This document shows, one piece after another, positions 1-8,259 of a DNA stretch of 64,000 nucleotides. How positions within the stretch are numbered: the stretch's first letter is position 1; the number at the start of each line of letters is the position of its first letter. The translations under genes were made by a program, and so were the position numbers. The notes below the pieces were generated by a model. It did not search any database. It was not told the DNA's origin and saw nothing but the letters and a program-made list of their open reading frames with translations. This DNA comes from Actinomadura opuntiae. GTDB taxonomy: Bacteria; Actinomycetota; Actinomycetes; Streptosporangiales; Streptosporangiaceae. Location: NCBI RefSeq assembly GCF_030283205.1, contig NZ_JASNWF010000028.1, positions 1 to 64,000 on the forward strand. The letters are read 5' to 3'.

Positions 1-1
1 C

Positions 2-112
2 TACCGGCGCCTGACCATCCGCTACGAACGCCACGGCCACCTGTTCAACGCCTTCCTCGTCCTGGCCGCCGCCATCACCTGCTACAAGAAGCTCGCCAAA
101 CAGCCCACATGA
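2..112 (+). pseudogene. IS5-type transposase, C-terminal fragment
   Basis: The window opens inside an open frame that stops at TGA 110-112. Its last 36 residues include RRLTIRYERHGHLFNAF followed by a hydrophobic helix ending CYKKL. This matches the C-terminal end of DDE transposases of the IS5 group (the R-x-R-Y-E-R segment followed by a final helix). Only the 3' end is inside the window, so whether the whole element is intact cannot be judged. No terminal inverted repeat can be recognised downstream, because the next in-frame codons already resemble the adjoining carotenoid oxygenase. Called a fragment; the gene may be complete to the left. Confidence 0.6.
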
Positions 113-148
113 GACACGCTCTACGTCATCGACCAGATCGACGGCGAG

Positions 149-1519
149 GTGCCGTCCGGCCTCACCGGCACGCTCTACCGGATCGGCCCCGGCAAGTGGG
201 AGGTCGGCCGCACCCGGCTGCACCACCTGTTCGACGGCGACGGGATGGTCGCGCAGTTCACCTTCGGCGGGCGGTCGGTGCACTTCCGCAACCGGTACGT
301 CCGGACCGGGCAGTTCCGCGACGGGATGGTCCACGGCCGGGCGCGCCGCCCCGGCGTCGGGACCGCGCTGCCCGGCGGGCCGTGGGCCAACTTCGTCCGC
401 GGACGGGGGCCCGCGAACGCCGCCAACACCGGCGTCGCCCTGCACGCCGACCGCCTCCTCGCGCTCTGGGAGGGCGGTCCGCCGCACCGCCTCGACCCCG
501 ACACCCTCGAGACCCTCGGCACCGACGACTTCGGCGGACGGCTGCGCGGCATGCTGAAATCCTTCTCCGCCCACCCGAAATGGGACCCGGTGACCGGGGA
601 GATGTTCAACTTCGGCCAGGACTTCGTCCCGCTGCCGGCGCTGAACTGCTGGAAGGTCGACCGGCGCGGGCGGATGCGGCGGCTCGCCAAGGTCCGCGTC
701 CCCGACATGCCGTGGAACCACGACGTCGCGCTGACCGGCCGGCACATGGTGTTCGTCCTCGACCCGTACATGTTCGACTTCCGCACGGTGCTCGGCGGTG
801 CGCCGCTGTTCGACGCTATCCGGCACCGTCCGGAGAAGGGGACGCGGTTCGTCCTCGTGCCGCGGGACGGCGGCCCGGCGCGGATCGTGGAGCACGACGC
901 GCTCGTCCACGTCCACGTCGCCAACGCCTTCGAGGACGGCCCCGACACCGTCGTCGACCTGGTGCTGTTCGACGACTTCGCCGCGATCAAACGCGACCTC
1001 GCCGAATTCCGCACGCGCTTCACCGACCTGCCGTCCAGCAGACTGACCCGGTGCCGGATCACCCCGTCCGACCGGGTGATCGAGACGCCGCTGGCGGACC
1101 TGTCCGGCGAGTTCCCGCAGTACGACTGGCGGCGCACCACCCGTCCGCACCGCTACACCTACCTCGCCGGACGGACGGGCGATCACGGGGCGTACGACAG
1201 CGTCGTCAAGGTCGACAACGACACCGGCCGCACCTGGGCGCACGGGCTCGGCGCCCACACCTACGTGGGCGAACCGATCTTCGTCCCGCGCACTCCCGAC
1301 GCCGCCGAGGACGACGGCTGGCTCCTCGCCGTCGTCTACCGCGCCGCCGAGCACCGCTCCCAGCTCACCGTCCTGGACGCCCGCGACCTGGACCGCGCCC
1401 CCGTCGCGACCCTCCACCTGCCGCACCATCTCCCGCTCGGCTTCCACGGCACCTTCACCCGCCGCATCGCCGACCCCGCCGCGCCCATCCCGCACCCCGA
1501 CCGCCTCCCGGTGCTCTGA
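149..1519 (+). CDS. Carotenoid oxygenase (RPE65 family), probably 5'-truncated
   Basis: Fe(II)-dependent carotenoid/stilbene cleavage dioxygenase family. The family opening (GTLYRIGPGKWEVG, then HLFDGDGM) is at residues 8-36. The four His ligands expected for the seven-bladed propeller are visible near 142 (SAHPKW), 191 (WNHD), 254/256 (HVHVANAFED) and 433 (GFHGTF). At 456 aa it is close to family length. The GTG at 149 has no good ribosome site. Family-like sequence (VIDQIDGEVPSG) begins upstream of it and runs in the same frame right up to the transposase stop at 112. The natural N-terminus was therefore probably lost when the insertion element arrived. It may be non-functional or use a makeshift start. 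No carotenoid biosynthesis genes are nearby. Confidence 0.8.
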   Translation: MPSGLTGTLYRIGPGKWEVGRTRLHHLFDGDGMVAQFTFGGRSVHFRNRYVRTGQFRDGMVHGRARRPGVGTALPGGPWANFVRGRGPANAANTGVALHADRLLALWEGGPPHRLDPDTLETLGTDDFGGRLRGMLKSFSAHPKWDPVTGEMFNFGQDFVPLPALNCWKVDRRGRMRRLAKVRVPDMPWNHDVALTGRHMVFVLDPYMFDFRTVLGGAPLFDAIRHRPEKGTRFVLVPRDGGPARIVEHDALVHVHVANAFEDGPDTVVDLVLFDDFAAIKRDLAEFRTRFTDLPSSRLTRCRITPSDRVIETPLADLSGEFPQYDWRRTTRPHRYTYLAGRTGDHGAYDSVVKVDNDTGRTWAHGLGAHTYVGEPIFVPRTPDAAEDDGWLLAVVYRAAEHRSQLTVLDARDLDRAPVATLHLPHHLPLGFHGTFTRRIADPAAPIPHPDRLPVL

Positions 1520-1635
1520 GCCCGCGCCCTTCCCGTCCACGCCCACCAGTCGTACGGCCACGAACCTCCGCCCTGATGGAACCGGGCACGTACGCAGTAG
1601 ACCCGGATCGCTCAGGCCCACCGCGGCGGCTGTAG

Positions 1636-2355
1636 AGCGAAATCTCGGCCGACGAGGCGAAAGTGCATGGCTGGTACGCCCCGGTGCACGGCCTTTCCGC
1701 TGGTCCGAAGAATGCGGTCGTGATCGCACCCGGTGACGTCCGCGGCACCGTCCTCATTCCCGAGCGGTGCGATGGCCACTGCCTGGGGACGGGCCGGGAC
1801 AGTCCCAACCTGGCATGCGCGCAATGCGGCCGCGCCGTGGTGACCCGAATCGACGACTGCGGGCTGTGGCAGGCGACCTGGCTGGACCCTCGGGCGCCGC
1901 TCACCGTCCCTGACGCCTCATCGCCGAGACGTTCCGCCGCACACTCGATGCGCTGCTGCCGAAATCGATGCTGGAGAAGCCCGCGAAGCTTGTGGCTTTG
2001 GCTGGCCCGGAGCTCCCTGTGGTCAGCGCCGATATCGCTCTGGTGCCACAGCATCCGCAGACGGGCGAGGTGTGGCGGCCGTCCGGCGCGGCGGAAGTGG
2101 TGCCGGTCGCAGCCGATGTGTGGACGAGACTGGCCTTTTCTGTTCACCTCGACCGGATGCCGGTTCCGGTTACCGGCGGAATTTCCGAGGTGTCTGGCGT
2201 GGCGACTCGCCGCTGCCGCTGCTTCCGGGCGGACGTTCAGGCCGGACAGTGGAGTTTTCCTTCGTACCTTGGCGCGGTTGCCGGAGGTTCGTCAGCCGCG
2301 GCTCCGTACAGTTTATGATCAGGTGTGTCGGTGTCTGTACTCGCTGCTTTTTTAG
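1636..2355 (+). pseudogene. Frameshifted CxxC protein of unknown function
   Basis: Coding-like sequence switches frame twice. Frame 1 runs from about 1636 and carries two cysteine pairs (CDGHCLG, CAQCG) and the segment DDCGLWQATWLDP. Near 1905-1915 sense continues in frame 3 (RLIAETFRRTLDALLPKS, then LVALAGPELPVVSADIALVP). Near 2245-2260 it returns to frame 1 (LRTLARLPEVRQPRLRTVY), ending at the stop 2353-2355. I infer one ancestral gene of about 230 aa broken by two indels. The Cys pairs suggest a zinc ribbon. I do not recognise the family. An alternative is two small overlapping genes, but neither has a ribosome site. Confidence 0.45.
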
Positions 2356-2434
2356 ATGTGCCTCTCAATGCTTTGTACGGCTCAGTATTCGGAGCCTGAT
2401 GAGGGTGTTCGGCTGCTTGGGTGTTTGGGGGTTC

Positions 2435-2638
2435 GGTGTTCGTTATTGGGGTGTTGGGTTGGCCGTGCGGTGGGGTGGCGCTGGCGTACGGGGCCGCCCC
2501 TCCAAAGTCAAGGGCGCCTTCGGCGTCGCTTCGCGATGGACTTCGTCCACCCTTGACTTTGGAGCCTCTGCGGCCCCTGAGGCAGCGCCAAGGGGCAGGC
2601 TCCGCCTGCCCCGCCCGGGTCGCGCCACCCCACCGCCC
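2435..2638. repeat. Left copy of ~204-bp inverted repeat
   Basis: This copy is nearly identical to the reverse complement of 4849-5052. Over the 180 bp I compared base by base there are two substitutions (2590 region and 2618 region), plus a substitution and a one-base indel at the outer edge. It contains an outer 15-bp stem (2500-2514 with 2550-2564) enclosing three small hairpins. A separate 9-bp hairpin (GGGGCAGGC / GCCTGCCCC, loop TCC) follows near 2593-2613. The pair brackets the DUF222 HNH gene. Confidence 0.9.
2500..2564 (+). other. Cloverleaf-forming element (left)
   Basis: Outer arms CTCCAAAGTCAAGGG and CCCTTGACTTTGGAG are perfect complements. The 35-nt interior is fully used by three consecutive perfect hairpins: CGCC-TTC-GGCG, TCGC-TTC-GCGA and TGGAC-TTC-GTCCA. 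The four helices would meet at one junction. On the complementary strand the loops read C-GAA-G, and the middle hairpin contains GCGAAGC, a sequence known to form an unusually stable DNA mini-hairpin. The structure is seen directly in the sequence; any function is inference. Confidence 0.75.
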
Positions 2639-2788
2639 TCCACGTCCGCGTGTTCGACAAACCACCCGAAAGGAACAATTCACCGACCAGGTAAAGGTGG
2701 AGGAAGTCGGGGCGCGCTGAGCAATATTTTTCTACTGATCAGCAAAGAAGAAGGCCCCTCTGGGCGCGCAATTGTCGGTCACTTGGGG

Positions 2789-2794
2789 TACACT
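2789..2794 (+). promoter_or_regulatory. -10 box for leaderless HNH transcript
   Basis: TACACT ends 6 nt before the ATG at 2801 and there is no purine-rich ribosome site, so the transcript should begin at or next to the start codon. Confidence 0.55.
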
Positions 2795-2800
2795 TTAGGT

Positions 2801-4072
2801 ATGCAGTCAGTGACGGTCGATCTTGCGGGCGCGTCCACCATGGAATTGGTGAACGCGCTCTCAACGATCGCCACTGAACTCGCCCAACGACAGGCCCCGG
2901 AATCGGCGGCCGCGTGCCTGGAACTCACCGAAGACCTGGCCGCCGCCTGCGATATGCAGGAAAGCGCGCTGGCCGGTTTCATCGGACGCGTCGACGCCAC
3001 CGGCGAACAGCAAAGGTGGGGATTCCCCTCCACGCGGGCATGGCTGCGCTCGAGGCTGGGGATGCGGGAGAACCGCGCCAAGGAACGCCTGACGTTGGCG
3101 CGGCAGCGCCGCCGCCTGCCGCAGGTGACCGAGCAACTGGCGGCCGGAGAATTGTCGTACGGGTACGCCGCCACGGTCGCCGACTCGGTAGCCCGACTGG
3201 ATGACACTGACTGCGCCAAGGCCGAGAACAAGCTGCTGGAGATGGTCGCCCAGGGCTTCTCACCGGGGAAGATCGCGGTGTTCGGTCATCGGATCCGCGA
3301 CGTGATCGCCGAACGCGATGACACCGAGCACGAACCCGAGGAAGTCAAGCGCGGCTACGCCAAGTCCTGGATCACCAGCTCCGGTTCCCTGGACGGCGGC
3401 CGCTACATCAAAGGGTGGCTGAACGCCGAAGACGCGGCCATCTGGGATGGCACCCTGGCCCCGCTGGTGAAGCCGGCCGGGCCCGACGACCACCGCGATG
3501 TCGCCGAACGAACCGCCGCAGCGCTGTCGAGTGTGCTGTCGGGCGGCCACAAGGCCACCAAGGTCACCGTCATCTGCGACCTGGAAACCCTCACCGGCGG
3601 CAAGGCTCCGGGCCGTCTCATCGACGGGACGCCCATCCCCGCCGAGCAGGTGCGCCGCATTGCTCTTGCGGCCGGTGTATCGCCGCTGATCCTGGGACGC
3701 GGGCACAACCCGCTGTACCTGGGGTATCGGGAGCGGTTCGCCACCCCGGCCCAACGCCGGGTCTTGGAGACGCTGTACCCCACCTGTGCGGTGCGGGAGT
3801 GCGAGATTCCCGGGACGTTGTGCGAGGTCGACCACGTCCACGGCTGGGCCCTGGGAAACAGTCCGACCGACATCGACCAGCTCACGCTCACCTGCGGATG
3901 GCACAACCGCTTCAAACACACCAGCCCACGCCAGATCGGCATCACTAAAGATCCCGACGGGCGGTATGTGTACCGGCTGCTGCCACCGGACGCCAGGTCA
4001 AGAACCCTGAGCGGGAACGGGCCACCGGGCACACTCGGCCCACACGACACCACCTTCGACTGGGCCGCATAA
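2801..4072 (+). CDS. HNH endonuclease, DUF222 (13E12 repeat family)
   Basis: A 423-aa protein. The N-terminal ~290 residues match the DUF222 helical domain (for example SALAGFIGRVDATGEQQRWG, FPSTRAWLRSRLGM, ARQRRRLPQVTEQLAAGELS). The C-terminal HNH nuclease lies at about 329-373: C-x4-C (CAVRECEIPG), then CEVDHVHGW, then TLTCGWHNRFKH. Start chosen at ATG 2801 because the frame is open far upstream but family similarity begins here and a -10 box sits 6 nt ahead. This family is multicopy in actinomycetes and includes the REP13E12 elements of M. tuberculosis. Here the gene is flanked by long inverted repeats, so it may be carried by, or carry, a mobile unit. The biochemical role of the family is not established. 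Confidence 0.9.
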   Translation: MQSVTVDLAGASTMELVNALSTIATELAQRQAPESAAACLELTEDLAAACDMQESALAGFIGRVDATGEQQRWGFPSTRAWLRSRLGMRENRAKERLTLARQRRRLPQVTEQLAAGELSYGYAATVADSVARLDDTDCAKAENKLLEMVAQGFSPGKIAVFGHRIRDVIAERDDTEHEPEEVKRGYAKSWITSSGSLDGGRYIKGWLNAEDAAIWDGTLAPLVKPAGPDDHRDVAERTAAALSSVLSGGHKATKVTVICDLETLTGGKAPGRLIDGTPIPAEQVRRIALAAGVSPLILGRGHNPLYLGYRERFATPAQRRVLETLYPTCAVRECEIPGTLCEVDHVHGWALGNSPTDIDQLTLTCGWHNRFKHTSPRQIGITKDPDGRYVYRLLPPDARSRTLSGNGPPGTLGPHDTTFDWAA

Positions 4073-4339
4073 CCAGCCCCACCCGCACATGACCGGTTCG
4101 CCCGAATCCACCGCGGATCTCGGGCGAACCGGCATGCCCACATTTACTCCCGGCTCTCCGCTGCTCCGTCGGCACCGGTCGCATCCACCAGGAGCCCGGA
4201 CGGCTCCGGCCAGTTGGTGATCTACTCGGCGTGCGAGGCAGCCGCCTTCCACACGTCGCTGACTACCCCAGACTCGACCTGTCCCCGGCGATGGCACAGG
4301 CCCACTGGCCCTGAGGTAGTTCCCACGAGGCGTGTCTTG

Positions 4340-4640
4340 ATGGCAGGTCAGCCAGTCGTTGATAACGGCGAGGTGGACGACGGCCTCCTAGCGGGTGGCC
4401 ACGGCACGGTGGTGTTTCAGCCCGTTGATGCCGTACCCGACTGCGCGCCGCCGCCCGGCAGCCAGCTCGCACCACACCGGCGGGCGTCCACCGCGGCTGC
4501 CCTACTTCTTGCGGTTGTGGGCCTGGGCGGCCCTGACCGCGATGGCGCAGCCAATCCAGCTTCTACGCAGATAGGTGTGGTTGGCGCGGGAACGGTAGGC
4601 CTTGTCAACGCGGACCCGGTTGGAACGGCTGCAAGGACGC
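4340..4640 (-). pseudogene. Decayed IS5-type transposase, C-terminal part
   Basis: Reading the minus strand from about 4611 gives VRVDKAYRSRANHTYLRR, then AHNRKK-stop-GSRGGRPPVW, then GINGLKHHRAVATR-stop, then VINDWL. This follows the order of IS5-group transposases (ADKAYSS..R..L, GSRGGRP, NRLK..RAVATRYDK, W). In-frame stops interrupt it, and the N-terminal half is not recognisable. It lies between the HNH gene and the right inverted repeat, reading toward the HNH gene. Limits are approximate. Confidence 0.55.
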
Positions 4641-4848
4641 CCGGGCCCGACATAGACAACACGCTGACGCACTCCAGGACGGCAAGGGCCGCAGGAGCGG
4701 CGCGCCCTTCAGGTGCCTTCGTCTCTCCAGATCGCGGGAGTGAGGCGAGCCCACCCAACCCGTACTGCACCACCGGCGTGAGGTCGGCGCCCCATGCACG
4801 CTGGGATTCGTCTCCCTGTCCCTCTCCGCCTCTTGGTCCTCTGGTTCG

Positions 4849-5052
4849 GGGGCGGTGGGGTGGCGCGACCGGGGCGGGGCAGGCGGAGCCTGCCCCTTGG
4901 CGCTGCCTTAGGGGCCGCAGAGGCTCCAAAGTCAAGGGTGGACGAAGTCCATCGCGAAGCGACGCCGAAGGCGCCCTTGACTTTGGAGGGGCGGCCCCGT
5001 ACGCCAGCGCCACCCCACCGCACGGCCAACCCAACACCCAATAGCGAACACC
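4849..5052. repeat. Right copy of ~204-bp inverted repeat
   Basis: Reverse complement of 2435-2638 with only a handful of differences. The cloverleaf lies at 4924-4988, with C-GAA-G loops on the plus strand here (4939-4951, 4952-4962, 4963-4973). Such near-identity over a 2.6-kb separation implies a recent origin or gene conversion. Confidence 0.9.
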
Positions 5053-5064
5053 CTCTCCAGCACT

Positions 5065-5094
5065 CCCTTCAACGGATCACCCTTCAACGGATCA
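5065..5094. repeat. Two tandem 15-bp units
   Basis: CCCTTCAACGGATCA is repeated twice head to tail just outside the right inverted repeat. A partly inverted echo (GGATCCGTTCAG) follows at about 5113-5125. The rest of 5053-5310 holds no gene that I can support. Confidence 0.6.
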
Positions 5095-5327
5095 CCGCAG
5101 AGGCTCCCAAAAGGATCCGTTCAGACCGCCCAAACAAACGTGCCACTATGCACAGCCCCTGCGCCCAAGCTTCGCGGTTCCGCCGGCCCGCCCAACGCAA
5201 CAGCGAACACACCCCGCTGATCGACGAACACCTTCGGCCTCGGTCAAAGGCACGCAGAGCCCCCTGCTGCGTGCCTTCGATCGACGCCATTTCGCGGTGG
5301 ACGGCGGGGCGGCGTAGTTTGCCCAAG

Positions 5328-6269
5328 GTGGTGGTCTTGGTACCTGAGGCGTTTGCACAGAGCACTGTTGAGCGCGAAGGGGAGCGGGGCGCGCAATGGA
5401 TCGCCGAACTCCCCGGAACCGTCAAGGAGTTGCTGGAGCTCTGGGAATGCGTGCCGGACGGCGGGGTCATGCACGGGGGCGTCGGGATCGTTGTGCCGGT
5501 GCGGCGGCGGGAGCGGAGGCGCAGGGAGACGGCCGTGCTGAAGGTGTCCTTTCCGCATCCGGGGAACGTCCATGAGCCGGACGCGTTCGCGGCATGGGGT
5601 GGGCGTGGGGCGGTGGAGATGTTCGAGCGCGACGACGCGCGGTTCGCGATGCTGCTGGAGCGTGCCCGGACGACCTCCCTGGCGCAGGAGGCGGAGGACG
5701 TCGACGAGATGGTGCGGGTCGCGGGCGGCGTCAGCCGGCGGTTGGCGATTCCGGCGCCGCCGGGACTGCCCAGGCTGCGGGATCGGGCCGATGACTGGGA
5801 GCAGCAGCTGTGGCGCGACGCGCGGGAGCTGCCGCACAGATTGCCGCGCCGCGTGCTGGACGCTGCCGCGGCGACCGTCCGGGAGTTGGGCCGTGCCCAG
5901 CCGGACACGCTCGTCCACGGTGACCTTCATCCGAGGAACATCCTGCGCGCCGATCGCGAGCCGTGGCTGGCCGTCGATCCGAAGGGGTACGCGGGGGATC
6001 CGGCGTATGACGGCGGCGCCCTGCTCAAGTCGCTCGTGCTGGTGCTCATCGAGGCCGATGACCTCGTCAAGGCTCTGCATCGTGCGATGGACGTCTTCGC
6101 GGACGCCGCGGAGCTCGATCGCGAGCGGGTCCAGCGTTGGGCCCAGTTGCACGCCGTCCAGGGCGCGTTCTGGGCCCGTCGCCACGGATTCGGGGTGGCC
6201 CGGCAAGGGCCTGAACTGGAGCGGATCACGGATCTCGCCGATCACCTCGCGGTATCGCTGACGAGCTGA
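5328..6269 (+). CDS. Aminoglycoside/hydroxyurea resistance kinase family (APH(6)-like)
   Basis: A 313-aa phosphotransferase-fold protein resembling streptomycin 6-kinase and hydroxyurea resistance kinases. It shows a catalytic loop HGDLHPRNIL at about 197-206 and the metal-binding Asp in AVDPKGYAGDP near 217. The N-terminus is typical (VPEAFAQSTVEREGERG...W). Start GTG 5328 was chosen because TAGTTT (5315-5320) lies 7 nt upstream, giving a leaderless transcript; TTG 5319 or GTG 5331 are alternatives. The family phosphorylates small hydroxyl-bearing drugs in the cytoplasm. The true substrate is unknown, and many chromosomal members confer no resistance. Confidence 0.8.
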   Translation: MVVLVPEAFAQSTVEREGERGAQWIAELPGTVKELLELWECVPDGGVMHGGVGIVVPVRRRERRRRETAVLKVSFPHPGNVHEPDAFAAWGGRGAVEMFERDDARFAMLLERARTTSLAQEAEDVDEMVRVAGGVSRRLAIPAPPGLPRLRDRADDWEQQLWRDARELPHRLPRRVLDAAAATVRELGRAQPDTLVHGDLHPRNILRADREPWLAVDPKGYAGDPAYDGGALLKSLVLVLIEADDLVKALHRAMDVFADAAELDRERVQRWAQLHAVQGAFWARRHGFGVARQGPELERITDLADHLAVSLTS

Positions 6270-6282
6270 CGGACCGAAGGGT

Positions 6283-6771
6283 TCAGCGCTTGGGCGGCCA
6301 GCCTGACAAGGGGAGCGGGCCGCGGCTGAGGACCGTGCGGATGGCGAAGGTGCTCCGGGCGTCGCGGACGGGCCCGATCGCCAGGATCTCGTCGAGCAGC
6401 ACCTGCTCGTACGTCGCCAGGTCGGGGGCGGCCACCTCGACCAGGAAGTCGGCCTCACCGGAGACGACGTAGCAGGAGACGACCGCCGGGATGGCGGTCA
6501 GGGCGGCCTCGATGGTCCGGGACGTCTCCCGTGAATGCTGGTCGACCTTCAGCGCGACGAAGACGGTGAGTCCGAGCCCGAGCCGGTCGCGGTCCAGTTC
6601 CGCGCGGTAGCCCGCGATGACGCCGTCGTTCTCCAGCGCCTTGGTGCGGCGCAGGCAGGACGACGGGGAGAGCCGGACGGACTCGGCGAGGTCGACGTTC
6701 GCGGTCCGGCCGTGCTCCTGGAGGCGTTCGAGGATGGCGCGATCGATGCGGTCGTACAGAGGTTGCGGCAT
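6283..6771 (-). CDS. Lrp/AsnC family transcriptional regulator
   Basis: A 162-aa protein. The N-terminal winged HTH (LYDRIDRAILERLQEHGR, then VRLSPSSCLRRTKALENDGVI) occupies residues 5-60 and the AsnC-type ligand-binding (RAM) domain residues 70-150. Start ATG 6771 fits a -10 box TATCCT (complement of 6779-6784) 7 nt upstream. It is divergent from an APC-type amino-acid transporter 105 bp away. This is the usual arrangement in which an Lrp protein senses an amino acid and controls its export. The 6772-6876 intergenic gap should hold the operator. Confidence 0.9.
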   Translation of the reverse strand: MPQPLYDRIDRAILERLQEHGRTANVDLAESVRLSPSSCLRRTKALENDGVIAGYRAELDRDRLGLGLTVFVALKVDQHSRETSRTIEAALTAIPAVVSCYVVSGEADFLVEVAAPDLATYEQVLLDEILAIGPVRDARSTFAIRTVLSRGPLPLSGWPPKR

Positions 6772-6876
6772 GTCGTACAGGATAGAAGCGATACCACGGC
6801 ACAACATTGCGTCGACGGCTATCCAAGCAGCACAACACGCCATCGCGTTTCACGCGTTCCGGGACATGCTCCTGCC

Positions 6877-8259
6877 ATGCCTCCGCACCACGACGAAACG
6901 TCCTCATCCCTGTCCACAGCGGGCGCCACGGCGCTGTACGTCGGCGCGCTGCTGGGCCCGAGCCTGCTGCTTCTGCCGGGGCTGGCGGCTCGGGCGGCCG
7001 GTCCCGCGTCCCTGCTGGCGTGGATCGGGCTGCTGGTGCTGTCTGGTCTCATCGCCGTCGTCTTCAGCCGCCTCGGCACCACGGTCGGATCGACGAGCGG
7101 CGTCGCCGGCTACGCCACGGCCGGGCTCGGTCCGCGCGCCGGACGCGCCGCCGCCTGGTGCTTCCTCGGCGGGGTCGTCACCGGGGCGCCGGTCGTGTGC
7201 CTCATAGGCGGAGCGTACGTGGCCGAGCTGCTGAAGACGGGCGACCGGACGGCGTACACGGCCGCCGCCGTCCTGCTGGCGCTCGTGCTGGCGATGCGCC
7301 TCGCGGGTGCCAGGACCGGGGTGCGCCTGCAATTGACGCTGGTCGCCGTGCTCGTGGTGCTTGTCGTGGTCGCCGTCGGAGGGGCGGCGCCGGCGGCGCG
7401 TGCCGCGTACTGGCATCCGTTCGCGCCGCACGGCTGGGGTTCGATCGTCCGGGCGGCCTCGCCGCTGATGCTGGCGTTCGTCGGGTGGGAGGCCGCCGCT
7501 CCGCTGACCGCCCGGCTGCGGGACCCGCGGCGGCAGTTGCCGCGCGTCGTGGCGGCCGCGTTCGCCGTCACCGCCGTCCTCTATCTGGCGTTGGCGGCCG
7601 CGACCGTCGGCGTGCTCGGGCCGCAGGCCGGCAGTGCGGTGCCGCTGGCGGGTCTGCTTCAGGTCGCGGTCGGCAGGAGCGGCGCGGCGATCGCGGTGGC
7701 CGGTGCGGTCGTCCTCACCCTGGCGGCGACCAACGCCTACCTGACGGGTGCCACGGTGATGGCCTCCGCCCTGGCCGGGCAGGGGAGAAGGCGGCCGGGT
7801 CCGGCCGCCCTCGTCGCCGCGATCGCCGCGGCCGGGGGGCTGCTGCTCGGCCCGGCCGCCGCCGGGCTGGTCACCACCGCGCAGTTCGTCGCCGTCCCGA
7901 CCACGCTGTTCCTGGTCGTCTACCTCGGCTGCATGGCGTCGGCGGTCCGTCTGCTGAACGGCCCGGCGCGGCTCGCGGCGGCGATCGCCTGCGTCGTCGT
8001 CCTTCTGCTGCTGGTCTTCTCGGGCTGGGCCGCGCTGCTCGCCGCCGCCGTGGCCGTGACGGCGTCCATGTGCGGTTCACTCCTTCGCCGAGGACGAGGA
8101 GACGACGGGCTCTCCGGCGGCCGGCACGTCGTGCTGGACGGTGCGCGCCGTCCTGCGGCCGGTGCCGAGCGTGAGGAGCAGCGAGCCCGCCGTCAGTGCC
8201 ACGCCGAACCAGACGACGCTCGTGACGCCCAGGTTGTCGGCGAACAGTCCGCCGAATAG
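6877..8259 (+). CDS. APC-type amino acid exporter (YjeH-like)
   Basis: A 460-aa polytopic membrane protein with about 12 hydrophobic helices (from TALYVGALLGPSLLLLPGLAA to about residue 403). It resembles the YjeH branch of the amino acid/polyamine/organocation superfamily, which exports methionine and branched-chain amino acids. ATG 6877 was chosen as the first Met preceding the first helix. The last ~55 residues (after SMCGSLLRRG) are hydrophilic and are simply the antisense of the convergent MFS gene, overlapping it by 183 bp. The original stop was therefore probably lost by a frameshift or deletion near 8070-8085. Likely regulated by the divergent Lrp protein. Confidence 0.8.
   Translation: MPPHHDETSSSLSTAGATALYVGALLGPSLLLLPGLAARAAGPASLLAWIGLLVLSGLIAVVFSRLGTTVGSTSGVAGYATAGLGPRAGRAAAWCFLGGVVTGAPVVCLIGGAYVAELLKTGDRTAYTAAAVLLALVLAMRLAGARTGVRLQLTLVAVLVVLVVVAVGGAAPAARAAYWHPFAPHGWGSIVRAASPLMLAFVGWEAAAPLTARLRDPRRQLPRVVAAAFAVTAVLYLALAAATVGVLGPQAGSAVPLAGLLQVAVGRSGAAIAVAGAVVLTLAATNAYLTGATVMASALAGQGRRRPGPAALVAAIAAAGGLLLGPAAAGLVTTAQFVAVPTTLFLVVYLGCMASAVRLLNGPARLAAAIACVVVLLLLVFSGWAALLAAAVAVTASMCGSLLRRGRGDDGLSGGRHVVLDGARRPAAGAEREEQRARRQCHAEPDDARDAQVVGEQSAE

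Noticed and set aside
2072..2800. Upstream extension of the HNH reading frame
   Set aside because: It would translate through the inverted repeat; family similarity and the -10 box place the start at 2801.
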